From: Natronococcus sp. AD-5
Lineage (GTDB): Archaea; Halobacteriota; Halobacteria; Halobacteriales; Natrialbaceae
Direction of reading: 5' to 3'
Assembly: GCF_030734285.1 (NCBI RefSeq)
Contig: NZ_CP132294.1
Location: 2,728,001 to 2,792,000, forward strand
DNA: 64,000 nt
Part shown: in pieces, positions 8,645 to 17,065 of the stretch
How the letters are laid out: each line of letters begins with the position of its first letter
Position numbering within the stretch: position 1 is the stretch's first letter
Notes under the pieces: generated by a model
Databases searched by the model: none
What the model saw: only the letters and a program-made list of their open reading frames with translations
What the model was told of the DNA's origin: nothing
Program-made: the position numbers and the translations under genes

Positions 8645-8652
8645 TTTTATAA
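8645..8652 (+). promoter_or_regulatory. TATA box implying a leaderless GTG start at 8673
   Basis: TTTTATAA at 8645-8652 lies 25-26 bases before the GTG at 8673. The box overlaps the codons of two upstream in-frame start candidates (8610 and 8640), which therefore are unlikely to be on the mRNA. Confidence 0.6.
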
Positions 8653-8672
8653 TCGCCACAAATACGTCGTCC

Positions 8673-10811
8673 GTGAACGTTGGGTCCTTCATCTGCTCGT
8701 GCGCCGGGACGTGCGACATCGATCTGGAGGCCGCGCGGGAGGGGATCGATGGGGTCGACGTCGCCGCCAGTTCCCGACTGCTCTGTCAGGACGGACTCGC
8801 CGGCGTCGAACACGTCATCGAGGAGCACGACCTGCAGCAGCTCATCGTCACCTGTCCGGAGGCGACCGCCCAGGAGAAGATCGAAGAGACGGCGACGGAA
8901 CTGGGGCTCCACCCCGACGCCGTCGAGTTCGTCGATCAGCGCGAGAGCGCCGGCTGGGTGCACGACGAGTCGCAGGCGACCGCGAAGACCGCGCGGCTGG
9001 TCAACGCGCGCAACGCGGGCCTCGAGCAGGAGGCCGTCCACCGGTCGCTCACCCACGAGGCCGGCGACGCCGTCGCCGTGGTCGGCGATCCCGAGACGGC
9101 GGCCGGACTCGCCGAGAGCGCCGACGTGACCCTGGTCGCCGACGGGGCCGACTTCGCCGACGTCGAGTACGATCTCGACGACGTGACGATCGAACGCGGC
9201 CGCGTCGTCGCGGTCGACGGGAGTTTCGGCGAGTTCGAACTCGCGCTGCGCAGCCGCGTCACGGAGGACTGCATCTCCTGCATGAAGTGCGTCCACGAGG
9301 GGCCGCCGGGGAAGGTGACGCGGTACCCCGTCGACATCGACCCCGGCGTCGAGGACGAGTCGCTGCCCGAACTCTGCCCGACCGACGCCATCGACCTCGA
9401 GGGCGTCGAGCGAACCATCGAGGCCGACCAGGTCGTCTACCCGGACGCGAGCGACTCGGCCCGCGGCGGCCGCATCGGGTTTTACACCGCCCCGATCACC
9501 GCCTCGAAGGTCGCGGCGATCGAGCGGCAACTGGGCGGAATCACGAAACCGGAGTTTCTCGACCTCGAGATGGACGTCTGCGCCGCCGGCGACTCGAGCC
9601 AGACGGGCTGTAACGAGTGCGTCGAGGCCTGTCCGCACGGCGCCGTCGAGCGCGCGCGGATCGACGAGGTCGAGTTCCACGCCGAACTCTGCCAGAACTG
9701 CGGCGCCTGTACGAGTTCCTGTCCGACGGGCGCGACGATGCTCCGGGAGCCCTCGAACGAGCGCATCGCCCGCGAGGTCGAGGCGCTGCTAGCGCCCGAC
9801 GAGGTCGGGCGGAACTGGATTCCGGGTCGATCCGCATCGGGCATCGACGAGGCCGTCGTCGCCTTCGTCTGCTCGGAGCGGGCCGAGGACGCCCTGCGGG
9901 AGTACGGCCGCCTCGCGGCGGCCGGAAGGGCCGACGTCGAGTACCCGCCGATCCTGCCGGTTCGGGTCAACTGTACGGACACCGTCGGCGAGGCCCACGC
10001 GATGCACGCGCTCGCAGCCGGCGCCGACGGCGTCGCCGTCGTCGGCTGCGGGAGCAGCTGTCTGCACTCCGGCCCGGATCCGAAGGCCGAACTCGTCGAT
10101 CGCCTCAACCGGGCCACCGCGGATCTCGGCCTCGGCCGTCGCGTCGAGTTCTTCGCCCCGTCGGCCGGCGATCCCGACGAATTCGTCGACTCGGTCTCGG
10201 CGTTCGTCGACGACCTCGAGGACTCCCCCGTCCCCGCGGGTCAACACGAGGCGACCGGCGGCATCGACGATCCGGACCGCGAGAACCCGCCGTTCGACAG
10301 CCACGGCTGGACGCTCGAGAGCGTCCGCGCGATCCTCGAGCACGTCGATCCCGAACGGGAGGTCGTCCGCGGCCTGAAGGACTTCGGCCGCGTCGAGGTA
10401 GACGACGCCTGTACGCTGACGCCGACGTGCTCGAACCTCTGTCCGACCGACGCGCTCCGCCGGACCGAGACCGGCCTCGAGTTCAACCACGAGCGCTGCG
10501 TGAGCTGCGGCCTCTGCGAGGAGGGCTGCATCGAGGACGCGATCACCGTCCGCGACGGACTCGAGCTCTCGCTGCTCCCGGAGAACCGGCTCGACGAGGC
10601 GGACGATCCGGCGTGGTCGACGGTATTCGAGGGATCGATGCTCGAGTGTCGCGGCTGCGGGAAGGCGTTCACGAGCGAGCGCTCCGCGGAGCGGATCAAG
10701 GGCGAGGTGGGCGACCTCGTCTCCGGAATGATCCCCCACGACGAGGGCAGCATCTTCGACTACTGTTCCGACTGCCGATCGAGGCTGCTGTACCGCCGAA
10801 GCGGCGAGTGA
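8673..10811 (+). CDS. HdrA/MvhD-like multi-[4Fe-4S] electron-transfer protein
   Basis: Starting at the leaderless GTG, the product has 712 residues. Its N-terminus (VGSFICSCAGTCDIDL and later ESAGWVHDESQATAKTARLV) matches the start of heterodisulfide-reductase subunit HdrA. Ferredoxin-type clusters follow: CISCMKC with a later CP, CNECVEACPHGA, CQNCGACTSSCPTGA. A MvhD-like domain (VVAFVCSERAED through VVGCGSSCLHSG) comes next, then two more clusters (CSNLCPTDAL, CVSCGLCEEGC) and a CRGCGKAF...CSDC zinc-like end. The GxGxxG FAD site of true HdrA is not visible; the corresponding region reads AVAVVGDPETAAGL. It probably shuttles electrons in the cytosol, but its partners are unknown. No hydrogenase or HdrBC genes lie nearby. 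Confidence 0.85.
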   Translation: MNVGSFICSCAGTCDIDLEAAREGIDGVDVAASSRLLCQDGLAGVEHVIEEHDLQQLIVTCPEATAQEKIEETATELGLHPDAVEFVDQRESAGWVHDESQATAKTARLVNARNAGLEQEAVHRSLTHEAGDAVAVVGDPETAAGLAESADVTLVADGADFADVEYDLDDVTIERGRVVAVDGSFGEFELALRSRVTEDCISCMKCVHEGPPGKVTRYPVDIDPGVEDESLPELCPTDAIDLEGVERTIEADQVVYPDASDSARGGRIGFYTAPITASKVAAIERQLGGITKPEFLDLEMDVCAAGDSSQTGCNECVEACPHGAVERARIDEVEFHAELCQNCGACTSSCPTGATMLREPSNERIAREVEALLAPDEVGRNWIPGRSASGIDEAVVAFVCSERAEDALREYGRLAAAGRADVEYPPILPVRVNCTDTVGEAHAMHALAAGADGVAVVGCGSSCLHSGPDPKAELVDRLNRATADLGLGRRVEFFAPSAGDPDEFVDSVSAFVDDLEDSPVPAGQHEATGGIDDPDRENPPFDSHGWTLESVRAILEHVDPEREVVRGLKDFGRVEVDDACTLTPTCSNLCPTDALRRTETGLEFNHERCVSCGLCEEGCIEDAITVRDGLELSLLPENRLDEADDPAWSTVFEGSMLECRGCGKAFTSERSAERIKGEVGDLVSGMIPHDEGSIFDYCSDCRSRLLYRRSGE

Positions 10812-10836
10812 TCGCGCGGGGCGGCACCCGGCCCCG

Positions 10837-11211
10837 TCAGGGGCGATCGTCCGGCGTCTGCTGATCCTCGTCGAGAAACGCGCGAGCGAACAGGTCCACG
10901 TGGAGCTTCAACAGGCGCTCGGGCTCGAGCCCCGTCTCCGCGCCCTGGGCCTCGAGAAAGGACGCGAGGTCGTCGCTCGGCTCGTAGTACGCCGTCGTCT
11001 CCTCCTCCCCGAGTTCGAACTCGACGCCGACGGCGCCCGAAACGAGGTGTTCGATCTCCAGGAGCGCCTGCTCGACTTTCGCCTCGACCGCGGCCGACTC
11101 CGTCATGACGCGCGAGTCGCCCCACCGCTCGGCGGCCTCGAGGAACCGGTCGCTCAGTTCGATGGTCAACGCGTCCGATCCGTCGCCGGCGTCCGGCCGT
11201 TCGTCCGACAC
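10837..11211 (-). CDS. Small acidic protein, unknown function
   Basis: The 124-residue product is acidic and mostly helical (LSDRFLEAAERWGDSRVMTESAAVEAKVEQALLEIEHLV). A short stretch with Glu and Tyr (GEEETTAYYEPSDDL) leads to a C-terminal helical hairpin. No known motif is visible. It is convergent with the Fe-S protein gene, with 25 bases between the stops, and is followed on its upstream side by the AOR-paralogue operon on the same strand. Acidic bias and GC-rich third positions support coding. Confidence 0.65.
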   Translation of the reverse strand: MSDERPDAGDGSDALTIELSDRFLEAAERWGDSRVMTESAAVEAKVEQALLEIEHLVSGAVGVEFELGEEETTAYYEPSDDLASFLEAQGAETGLEPERLLKLHVDLFARAFLDEDQQTPDDRP

Positions 11212-11295
11212 GGCTGTTACTCACCCATATCGGTCCTGTGATCGGGCCGAGTGGTATTAACGCTTCGGCGGATGAGCCGAACCTCGCTCGAGCCG

Positions 11296-12078
11296 TCAGG
11301 ACTCGAGGTCCCAGCCGGCCTTCTCGGCCGCCGTCTCGAGCGGGACGAACTCCCAGTCGGCGGCGTCGGCGATCGCGTCGTCGCCCTCGAGGCCGATGAC
11401 GACCATCCGCTCGGCGTAGAACATCGACGTGCGGTCGATCTCGCGAAGCCGCTCGCCCGGGCTCGTCCCGCTGCCGGTGAAGAAGTCGGCGTCGACGGCG
11501 TGGGTCCGCTGGAACTTCGTGATCGCGTGGGTCTCGACGTCGCCGACGATCCCGATCCAGTCCGCCCAGGAAGAGGCGTCCGCGAAAACGGCTGCGGGGG
11601 CCGCCAACCGCCGAACCGCCCGGTAGGTGAAGGCGATCGTCATGTCGTCGACGCCGCCGCCGTGCGGACCCTCGGCGGCCGATCCCGCCGGTCGCGGCTC
11701 GGCGGTCGGCTCCTCCGGTTCGGCCATCGTCTCTTCGGGCTCGCTCGAGTCGCCGGCGCCCGCTCCGCCGCTCTGCGTCGGGATTCCGACGGGCCCGCCC
11801 CTGTTCGCCCGGGGGACGTGCGGTGCGGGTTGCGACGAAGGATCGGTGTCGGCGTCGGTTTCGACGTCGGCAGCCGCGGTCGATTCGTCCGACGCCGCGT
11901 CCGAGGTCTCCGGTCCCGCATCCGATCGCTCGACCGCGGGACCGGTGGTCCGCGGCGGGTCCGGTTCCCCCTCGGGGCTGCCCTCGCCGCGCCAGAGCCA
12001 GTCGCCGGGGTTCGCTTCCTCGGTCTCCGCTTCGTCCTCCCCCACGTCGAGTTCGTCGAGGTCGATTCGTTCAGTCAT
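11296..12078 (-). CDS. Acidic protein with conserved C-terminal domain, partner of the AOR paralogue
   Basis: The 260-residue protein has a disordered acidic first half (residues 1 to about 145, rich in Glu, Asp, Pro, Ala and Ser). An ordered C-terminal domain of about 110 residues begins DDMTIAFTYRAVRRLAAP and contains WADWIGIVGDVE, AITKFQRTHAVDADFF and FYAERMVVIGLEG. From memory a haloarchaeal DUF of this type (DUF7124) exists; no function is known to me. Its ATG overlaps the stop of the AOR-like gene by eight bases (ATGACTGA), so the two are surely translated together. That suggests a shared complex or pathway. Confidence 0.75.
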   Translation of the reverse strand: MTERIDLDELDVGEDEAETEEANPGDWLWRGEGSPEGEPDPPRTTGPAVERSDAGPETSDAASDESTAAADVETDADTDPSSQPAPHVPRANRGGPVGIPTQSGGAGAGDSSEPEETMAEPEEPTAEPRPAGSAAEGPHGGGVDDMTIAFTYRAVRRLAAPAAVFADASSWADWIGIVGDVETHAITKFQRTHAVDADFFTGSGTSPGERLREIDRTSMFYAERMVVIGLEGDDAIADAADWEFVPLETAAEKAGWDLES

Positions 12079-13852
12079 CGTCGGATGCTCGGTGCGTCGG
12101 TCGGTCGAACTCGAGGTCCTCGAGTCCGTGGCGTTCGATCGTCTCCTCGGTCGGGCAGCCGCGCTCGTCCCAGCCGCGCCGATCGTAGTAGCACTCGAGG
12201 GTCCGCTCGAACGAGTCCGGAGCGATCGCCGCCCCCTCGTTCGGGCCGCCCTCGAGCGGTTCGGTCAGCCGTTGCGGAAGCGCGTCGTCGTCCCGCGTGA
12301 ATCCCTCGCGGACGTTGAACAGCCGGATCAGCGTCCAGATGCGCGCGCCGGTCCGACGGAGTTCCTCGGGTTCGTACTCGCGGCCGATCGCCGCGAGCCA
12401 GTCCGCGCCGAGCGTCGCCGACAGCGCCTCGCCGAAGAAGTCGTCGGCGACGAGGCTCCAGAGCACCGCCCGGCGGTCCTGCTCCGCGATCACCGCGTTC
12501 ACGCGGTCGGCGCGGCTCCAGTCGGTTCCCGCGAGCGCCTCCACCTCGACGGGGCGGGCCCGGCGGTGACAGGCGCCGCGGTCGCTCGTCGCGTACGCGA
12601 GCGCCATCGCCGACGCGCCTCGAGGATCGTACGACGGCAGCGCCATGCCCTTCACCGACGGGATCAGGTCGTCGCCGCCGTACTCAGCGGCGGCCGCGTC
12701 GGTTCCGTCCGCGAGGGCGTCGCCGAGCGGAGTCGAGCGGGTCGCGATCTCCTCGATGAGCCGGCGGGCGTCGTCCTCGTCGCCGAAAGAGAGGTCGCGC
12801 TCGAGCAGCCCCGTCTCGCTCGCGCGGATCGCCCACGCGACGGCGTTGCCGCCGGAGATCACGTCGAGCGCCAGCCGATCGCAGATCGACCCGAGCGCGG
12901 CGACGGCGTCGAAGTCGTCGATGCCCAGCCCCGCCCCGAGCGAGATCGGCGTTGAGCCCCGCGGCACGCTCTCGCCGTCGTCGCTCTCGACCTGGAAGCC
13001 GCCCGGAACGGGGTCGTCGGCCCGCTCGCGGTCGTGGGCGGCATCGCGGACGGCCTCGATGCCGATCCCCTCGGCGCCCTCGAACGTCCCCTCCTGCCAG
13101 CCGTGCGTCGGCAGGACGCCCACCTCGTTCGCGAAGTCGAGCGTCTCGAGGGTCTCGCTGGCGGCCTGCCAGCGGCCGGTGTCGTCGGCGGCGAACGCCG
13201 CCTCGTACTTCTCGCGGAGTTCGCGCAGGTCGTCGTCGGGTTCCGGCGGGCCGTCGCGGGCGACCAGGGCCTTCAGTCGCTTGGCGCCCATCACCGCACC
13301 AGCGCCGCCGCGGCCGGCGTGGTGGTCGCCGCCGTCGGAGGCGATCGTGGCGTACGAGACGCCGTTCTCGCCGGCGGGGCCGATACACGCGACCGCGGCG
13401 TCCGGGACCCGCTCGTCGGTCTCTCGAGCGTCGAGTCCCCACCACTTCTCAACTGACTCGATCGAGACCTCGCCGCCGGCGATCGAGAGCGCGACGGGGC
13501 GGTCGGCGCGACCGGAGACGATGATCCCGGCGTGGTCGCCGAGCGATCCCGCGAGTCGGCCGGCCATCGATCCCCCCGCGTAGGAGTCCAGGAACGCCCC
13601 CGTCAGCGGGGATTTCGTCACGACGACGTACCGTTGCTCTCCGGGGAGATACCCCGTCAGCGGCCCGGTGAAAAAGCAGAGCACGTTCTCGTCGCCGAGC
13701 GGATCGGCGCCGGTCGCCAGTTCCTCGTACAGGTACCGCGCGCCGAGGCCCTTGCCGCCGATGTACTTCCGGCGCCACGCGTCCGGCACCGGTTCGCTCC
13801 GCACGGACTCGTCCGCGAGATCGACGCGAACGACAGTGTCCCCCGTTACCAT
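12071..13852 (-). CDS. Aldehyde:ferredoxin oxidoreductase-family protein lacking Fe-S cysteines
   Basis: The 593-residue product is an AOR-family tungstopterin protein. N-terminal hallmarks include YIGGKGLGARYLYEEL (residues about 30-45), FFTGPLTG, VVTKSPLTGAFLDSYAGG and GRGGAGAVMGAKRLKAL (about 181-197); later come LPTHGWQEGTFEGAE and DRLALDVISGGNAVAW. In characterised AORs one [4Fe-4S] cluster is held by a Cx2Cx3C motif just after the EGTFEGAE-like segment and by a Cys near residue 490. Here residues 270-300 contain no Cys, and the later position reads WSLVADDFF. The six cysteines left are scattered. Met at 13852 is preferred over a start 30 bases upstream because it gives the family N-terminus. 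The gene overlaps the downstream acidic-protein gene. Confidence 0.88.
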   Translation of the reverse strand: MVTGDTVVRVDLADESVRSEPVPDAWRRKYIGGKGLGARYLYEELATGADPLGDENVLCFFTGPLTGYLPGEQRYVVVTKSPLTGAFLDSYAGGSMAGRLAGSLGDHAGIIVSGRADRPVALSIAGGEVSIESVEKWWGLDARETDERVPDAAVACIGPAGENGVSYATIASDGGDHHAGRGGAGAVMGAKRLKALVARDGPPEPDDDLRELREKYEAAFAADDTGRWQAASETLETLDFANEVGVLPTHGWQEGTFEGAEGIGIEAVRDAAHDRERADDPVPGGFQVESDDGESVPRGSTPISLGAGLGIDDFDAVAALGSICDRLALDVISGGNAVAWAIRASETGLLERDLSFGDEDDARRLIEEIATRSTPLGDALADGTDAAAAEYGGDDLIPSVKGMALPSYDPRGASAMALAYATSDRGACHRRARPVEVEALAGTDWSRADRVNAVIAEQDRRAVLWSLVADDFFGEALSATLGADWLAAIGREYEPEELRRTGARIWTLIRLFNVREGFTRDDDALPQRLTEPLEGGPNEGAAIAPDSFERTLECYYDRRGWDERGCPTEETIERHGLEDLEFDRPTHRASDDD

Positions 13853-13920
13853 ACAGTTTCGTGTCGATACACGGCGAGTCACAAGTAAAAGTTTCTCGCA
13901 CGCCGATTACGGCTCACCGC

Positions 13921-14649
13921 TCAGACGACGCCGACGACGGGGTCGTCGTCGATCAGCCGGGTGAGGACGACGCGCGAAACGTCCCGCCGGTCGCGGACCG
14001 CCCGCGCGATCTCTCGCGCCGTCTCCTCGAGTTCGGGCGAATCCACCATGTTGAGCAACGGAACGACGGCCGCGTTGTCGGGAACGTCCTTCCAGCCGCC
14101 CCGGTCGCTCGTCAGGACGGTCGCGACGTCGGCCGCCGAAATTCGATCCCCGGGCTCGAGGTCCGTGGTCGCGGCGACCCGCTCGGGGCGGTGGACGTGC
14201 TCCTCGTCCAGCCGCCGGCCGACGACCTTGGCGCTCGCGATCGGGACGACGACGTCGGCCGTAGCCGGGAGTTGCGGTTCGTCGTCGGCGGGCGCCTTGA
14301 ACCAGCGGGTCCGCGCGCCGTCGGCCTTGACGACGACCGAGACGTCCGCCTCGAGATCGCGCGCGAAGTCGTCGACGGTTTCGGGATCGTAGCCGAGGTA
14401 CCGGTCCGACCCCTCGCGACCGGCGACGACGCCGATCGGCCACGCTTCGGCCGATTCGATCGCCTCGAGCGGCCGATCCGTCACGGCGACCTCGGCGACG
14501 CGCTCCCCGAAGGGCGGAATGCGGACGGTCGCGGTCACGATCGCGCGCTCGAGTCGGTCGGCGAGCGCGTAGAGGGTCGATTTCTTGCCGCCGGCTCCCA
14601 CGACACACGTCAGCGCGCCGTCCGCGTTTAACGCCTCGACGAGGTCCAT
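13921..14649 (-). CDS. yqeC: YqeC-like (selenium/molybdenum cofactor-associated) protein
   Basis: The 242-residue protein shows a Walker-A-like loop near the N-terminus (CVVGAGGKKSTLYALA, residues about 14-29) and the characteristic VKADGARTRWFKAPADDEPQ segment (about 110-129). A DVVVPIASAKVVGRRL stretch follows. These are landmarks of the YqeC family, which in bacteria travels with selenium-dependent molybdenum hydroxylases and XdhC/MocA-type maturation genes; the reaction is unsettled. Here it lies 68 bases upstream of the AOR-like gene on the same strand, in line with a role in pterin-metal cofactor handling. The internal ATG at 14649 is chosen because 19 codons of upstream extension are Arg-rich and untypical. 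Confidence 0.8.
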   Translation of the reverse strand: MDLVEALNADGALTCVVGAGGKKSTLYALADRLERAIVTATVRIPPFGERVAEVAVTDRPLEAIESAEAWPIGVVAGREGSDRYLGYDPETVDDFARDLEADVSVVVKADGARTRWFKAPADDEPQLPATADVVVPIASAKVVGRRLDEEHVHRPERVAATTDLEPGDRISAADVATVLTSDRGGWKDVPDNAAVVPLLNMVDSPELEETAREIARAVRDRRDVSRVVLTRLIDDDPVVGVV

Positions 14650-14733
14650 ACTACGGACGCGTAGCGCTCCGAGATACTTGTACCTGCGTACCGAACGGAG
14701 TAGCAAAAACGCCGCCGACGGCTCGCGATCCGC

Positions 14734-15609
14734 TCAGAGGTCTCGAGTACGGATCGTTCCGTCGATCGTTACGACGTTATCGTCGATATCGTAGGAGACC
14801 TCGCGCCAGTCGTCGAAGTCGTTCCCCTCTTCGGTGTACGCTTCGATATCGCGTTCGATAATAGCGTTCTCGTCGATGAACACGGTCACGAACGTGATAT
14901 CGGTCTCGTCCTCGCCGATCTCGAAGGTCATTCCGAAAGCGACCTGGTCCTCGAACCGACCGCGTTCAACGTCGGTTTCCTCGATCCGCGAGTGACTGCC
15001 GGCCATCGTGATGTGTCCCGGCGAGAGTTCGTCACCGAGAACCTCGAAGTCCTGGTCGCGGTCGGCGTAGCGCTCCGCCTCGCCCTCGGCGGCGTCGACC
15101 ACGAGTTGAGCGGTCTCGACGGCGTCCGGGTCGTCGTAAACGCTGATGACCGCGTCGTCGGAGACCGCGTACGCAGTTGCCTCGTTCGGTCCCTCGTAGA
15201 GCTGGTACCCCTCGTACGATCGACCGGCACTGTACTCGTCCCTTTCGAGCGACGAGCCGACGCGCTCCGCGTCGAACTCGCCGAGAACGACGTCGTATCG
15301 CCCCGCTTCGATGTATCTGGTGACCTCGTCCGGATGAGGGTTCGCGAAGTCGACGTCGACGTACGACTGCTGATACTCGTCCCAGTCGCTCTCGCTCATG
15401 TATTCGGCGACTTCCTCGACCTCGGCCGGCGAGGTCGTCGTCACGGTGTAGTGCTCGGTATCGAGTAGATCGGGCGCTACGAGCCAGTCCTCGATGTCGT
15501 CGAAACCGCTACTGCCGACGACGGGGAGTGAGCCAGTGCAGCCGGCTAACCCCGTAAGGCCGATCGTCGTGAGTGCCCCGCTTGCTTTTAAAACAGCCCT
15601 TCGTTCCAT
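14734..15609 (-). CDS. Tat-type lipoprotein, unknown function
   Basis: The 291-residue product begins MERRAVLKASGALTTIGLTGLAGC, a signal peptide with twin Arg and a lipobox (LAGC, Cys at about 24). The mature protein should be anchored by lipid on the outer face of the membrane. The mature part is acidic with alternating strands and helices, and its second half shows repeated beta-hairpin-like segments (AFGMTFEIGEDETDITFVTVFID). No enzymatic motif is visible. The chosen start follows the lipoprotein signal; five upstream codons are also open. A strong AT-rich promoter lies 45-60 bases upstream. Confidence 0.8.
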   Translation of the reverse strand: MERRAVLKASGALTTIGLTGLAGCTGSLPVVGSSGFDDIEDWLVAPDLLDTEHYTVTTTSPAEVEEVAEYMSESDWDEYQQSYVDVDFANPHPDEVTRYIEAGRYDVVLGEFDAERVGSSLERDEYSAGRSYEGYQLYEGPNEATAYAVSDDAVISVYDDPDAVETAQLVVDAAEGEAERYADRDQDFEVLGDELSPGHITMAGSHSRIEETDVERGRFEDQVAFGMTFEIGEDETDITFVTVFIDENAIIERDIEAYTEEGNDFDDWREVSYDIDDNVVTIDGTIRTRDL

Positions 15610-15651
15610 CGCCAGTCGAAACACTCGAATCAGCTGATAAAACAGTTCCCA

Positions 15652-15661
15652 TATTATATAA
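15652..15661 (-). promoter_or_regulatory. TATA-like element upstream of the lipoprotein gene
   Basis: On the minus strand the segment reads ATTATATAAT, in a locally AT-rich patch. A start of transcription about 26 bases on would leave a leader of roughly 20 bases before the ATG at 15609. The rest of 15662-15881 is AT-rich and holds no gene I can support. Confidence 0.45.
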
Positions 15662-15881
15662 TTGCTACCGGTTAATCGATTCAGTCCCCGCTGTGACCGA
15701 GTTTCAGCGGTAGATTCGTCGAATAGTAACTAATTCCTATTATTCTATTTTTTATAGATGTGCAGGGTGGCGATTGAATTTACGGCGGTCGTGTTTCACG
15801 ACCCACGAGTCATTTCACAGAGGGTGGACTACTCGAGCGATGTTCTCGCGCGACGGTCGCCCGCGAGATACCCGATACCGG

Positions 15882-16943
15882 CTACAGCATTCCGCGTTCG
15901 TCCCGCAGGGCCCGGTACTGCTCGAGGTACCGCGACGCGATCGCGTCGCGGTCATAGTCGGCGAACGCCTCCTCGAGGTCCCGGTGCTCGAGGTCGCCCG
16001 CCGCGCGGATGGCGTCGGTGAGTTCCTCCTCGCTGGTCGTCCGAAAGCCGCGCTCCCAGCCCTCGACGAGTTCGTGGGCGCTCGAGTTCGCGTGGTACTC
16101 GACGATCCCGACGCAGCCGCACGCGAGCGCCCGCAGGAGCTCCGTCGGGAAGGCGCAGCGCTCGGCCGTCTGGGCGAAGACGTGGGCGCCGCGGTAGGCG
16201 GCGATCCGCTCCTCGAGCGACAGGTCGCCGACGAACGCGACCCGGTCGTCGATCCGGAGATCGCCCGCGAGCCGCTCGTAGGCGGCGCGCTCGGGGCCGT
16301 CGCCGACGACGGTCGCGCTCCAGTCGTGCCCGCGGAGTTCCGCGAGCGCCAGTAACAGGCTCTCGAGGTTGGCGCCCTCGTCGAGCCGCCGGGCGTAGAT
16401 CACCTCGACTCGGTCGCCGGGCGGAACGGCCTCGATCCGCTCGAAATCGATCGGGTTCGGCACGGCGTCGACGATGCGACCGTCGGCGCCCCGCTCGCGC
16501 ACCCGCGTTCCCACGAGCTCCGAGGGCGTGACGATGCGGTCGGGACGTCCCGTCGCCAGCCGCGTCCACCGATCGTCGGCGACCCCGTCGTCTCCGTACC
16601 ACTCGACGACGAACGGAGCGCGCGCGAACGACGCGCCGAGATTGGCCGCGAGGACCTGACCCGACGGCTGCGCGCTCGCGTGGACCACGTCGGGTCGCGT
16701 CCTCGCGACGACGAACGGCACCCGGAGGAGAAACGATCGACGCGCCTCGAGGCCGACCGAGACGCCGTGGTACGTGATCCCGTCGCGCTCGATCGTCGCC
16801 CGCTCTCCGGGCCAGAACCGAGTGCAGAACACGTGGACGTCGTGACCTCGCGACGCGAGGAGGTCGACGACGGTCCGGAACCGCCGATTCGTCTCGGTGT
16901 CGCGGTGGTGAGCCGTTTCGGCCGAGACGAACGCGATGCGCAT
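15882..16943 (-). CDS. Family 4 glycosyltransferase
   Basis: The 353-residue protein has a GT-B fold signature of GT4. The N-terminal domain starts MRIAFVSAETAHHRDTETNR and continues with LASRGHDVHVFC. The C-terminal Rossmann domain has RIVTPSELVGTRV, WSATVVGDGPERAAYERLA and a late ECAFPTELLRALACG-type motif (here ERCAFPTELLRALACGCVG), whose Glu contacts the nucleotide sugar. It most likely adds a hexose to a lipid or glycan at the cytosolic membrane face. Donor and acceptor are unknown. The ATG at 16943 replaces a 12-codon extension that precedes the family N-terminus. No other glycosylation gene is adjacent. Confidence 0.85.
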   Translation of the reverse strand: MRIAFVSAETAHHRDTETNRRFRTVVDLLASRGHDVHVFCTRFWPGERATIERDGITYHGVSVGLEARRSFLLRVPFVVARTRPDVVHASAQPSGQVLAANLGASFARAPFVVEWYGDDGVADDRWTRLATGRPDRIVTPSELVGTRVRERGADGRIVDAVPNPIDFERIEAVPPGDRVEVIYARRLDEGANLESLLLALAELRGHDWSATVVGDGPERAAYERLAGDLRIDDRVAFVGDLSLEERIAAYRGAHVFAQTAERCAFPTELLRALACGCVGIVEYHANSSAHELVEGWERGFRTTSEEELTDAIRAAGDLEHRDLEEAFADYDRDAIASRYLEQYRALRDERGML

Positions 16944-17065
16944 ATGCCGTCGGCACGTAACGGGAGGATAAAAAGTCACTTCTTTTGTCCAGTTATCGGC
17001 CGGAACCGGTCCGCTCGGACTCGCCTTCCCCGAGGAAGAACCCGTCGAGCGAATCGACGGAACCG

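Noticed and set aside
12071-13852. Frameshift that might hide the AOR cysteine motif
   Set aside because: Residues on both sides of the expected cluster loop (EGTFEGAE and SLGAGLGIDDFDAVAAL) align to the family in one continuous frame, so no hidden Cys motif is lost between them.
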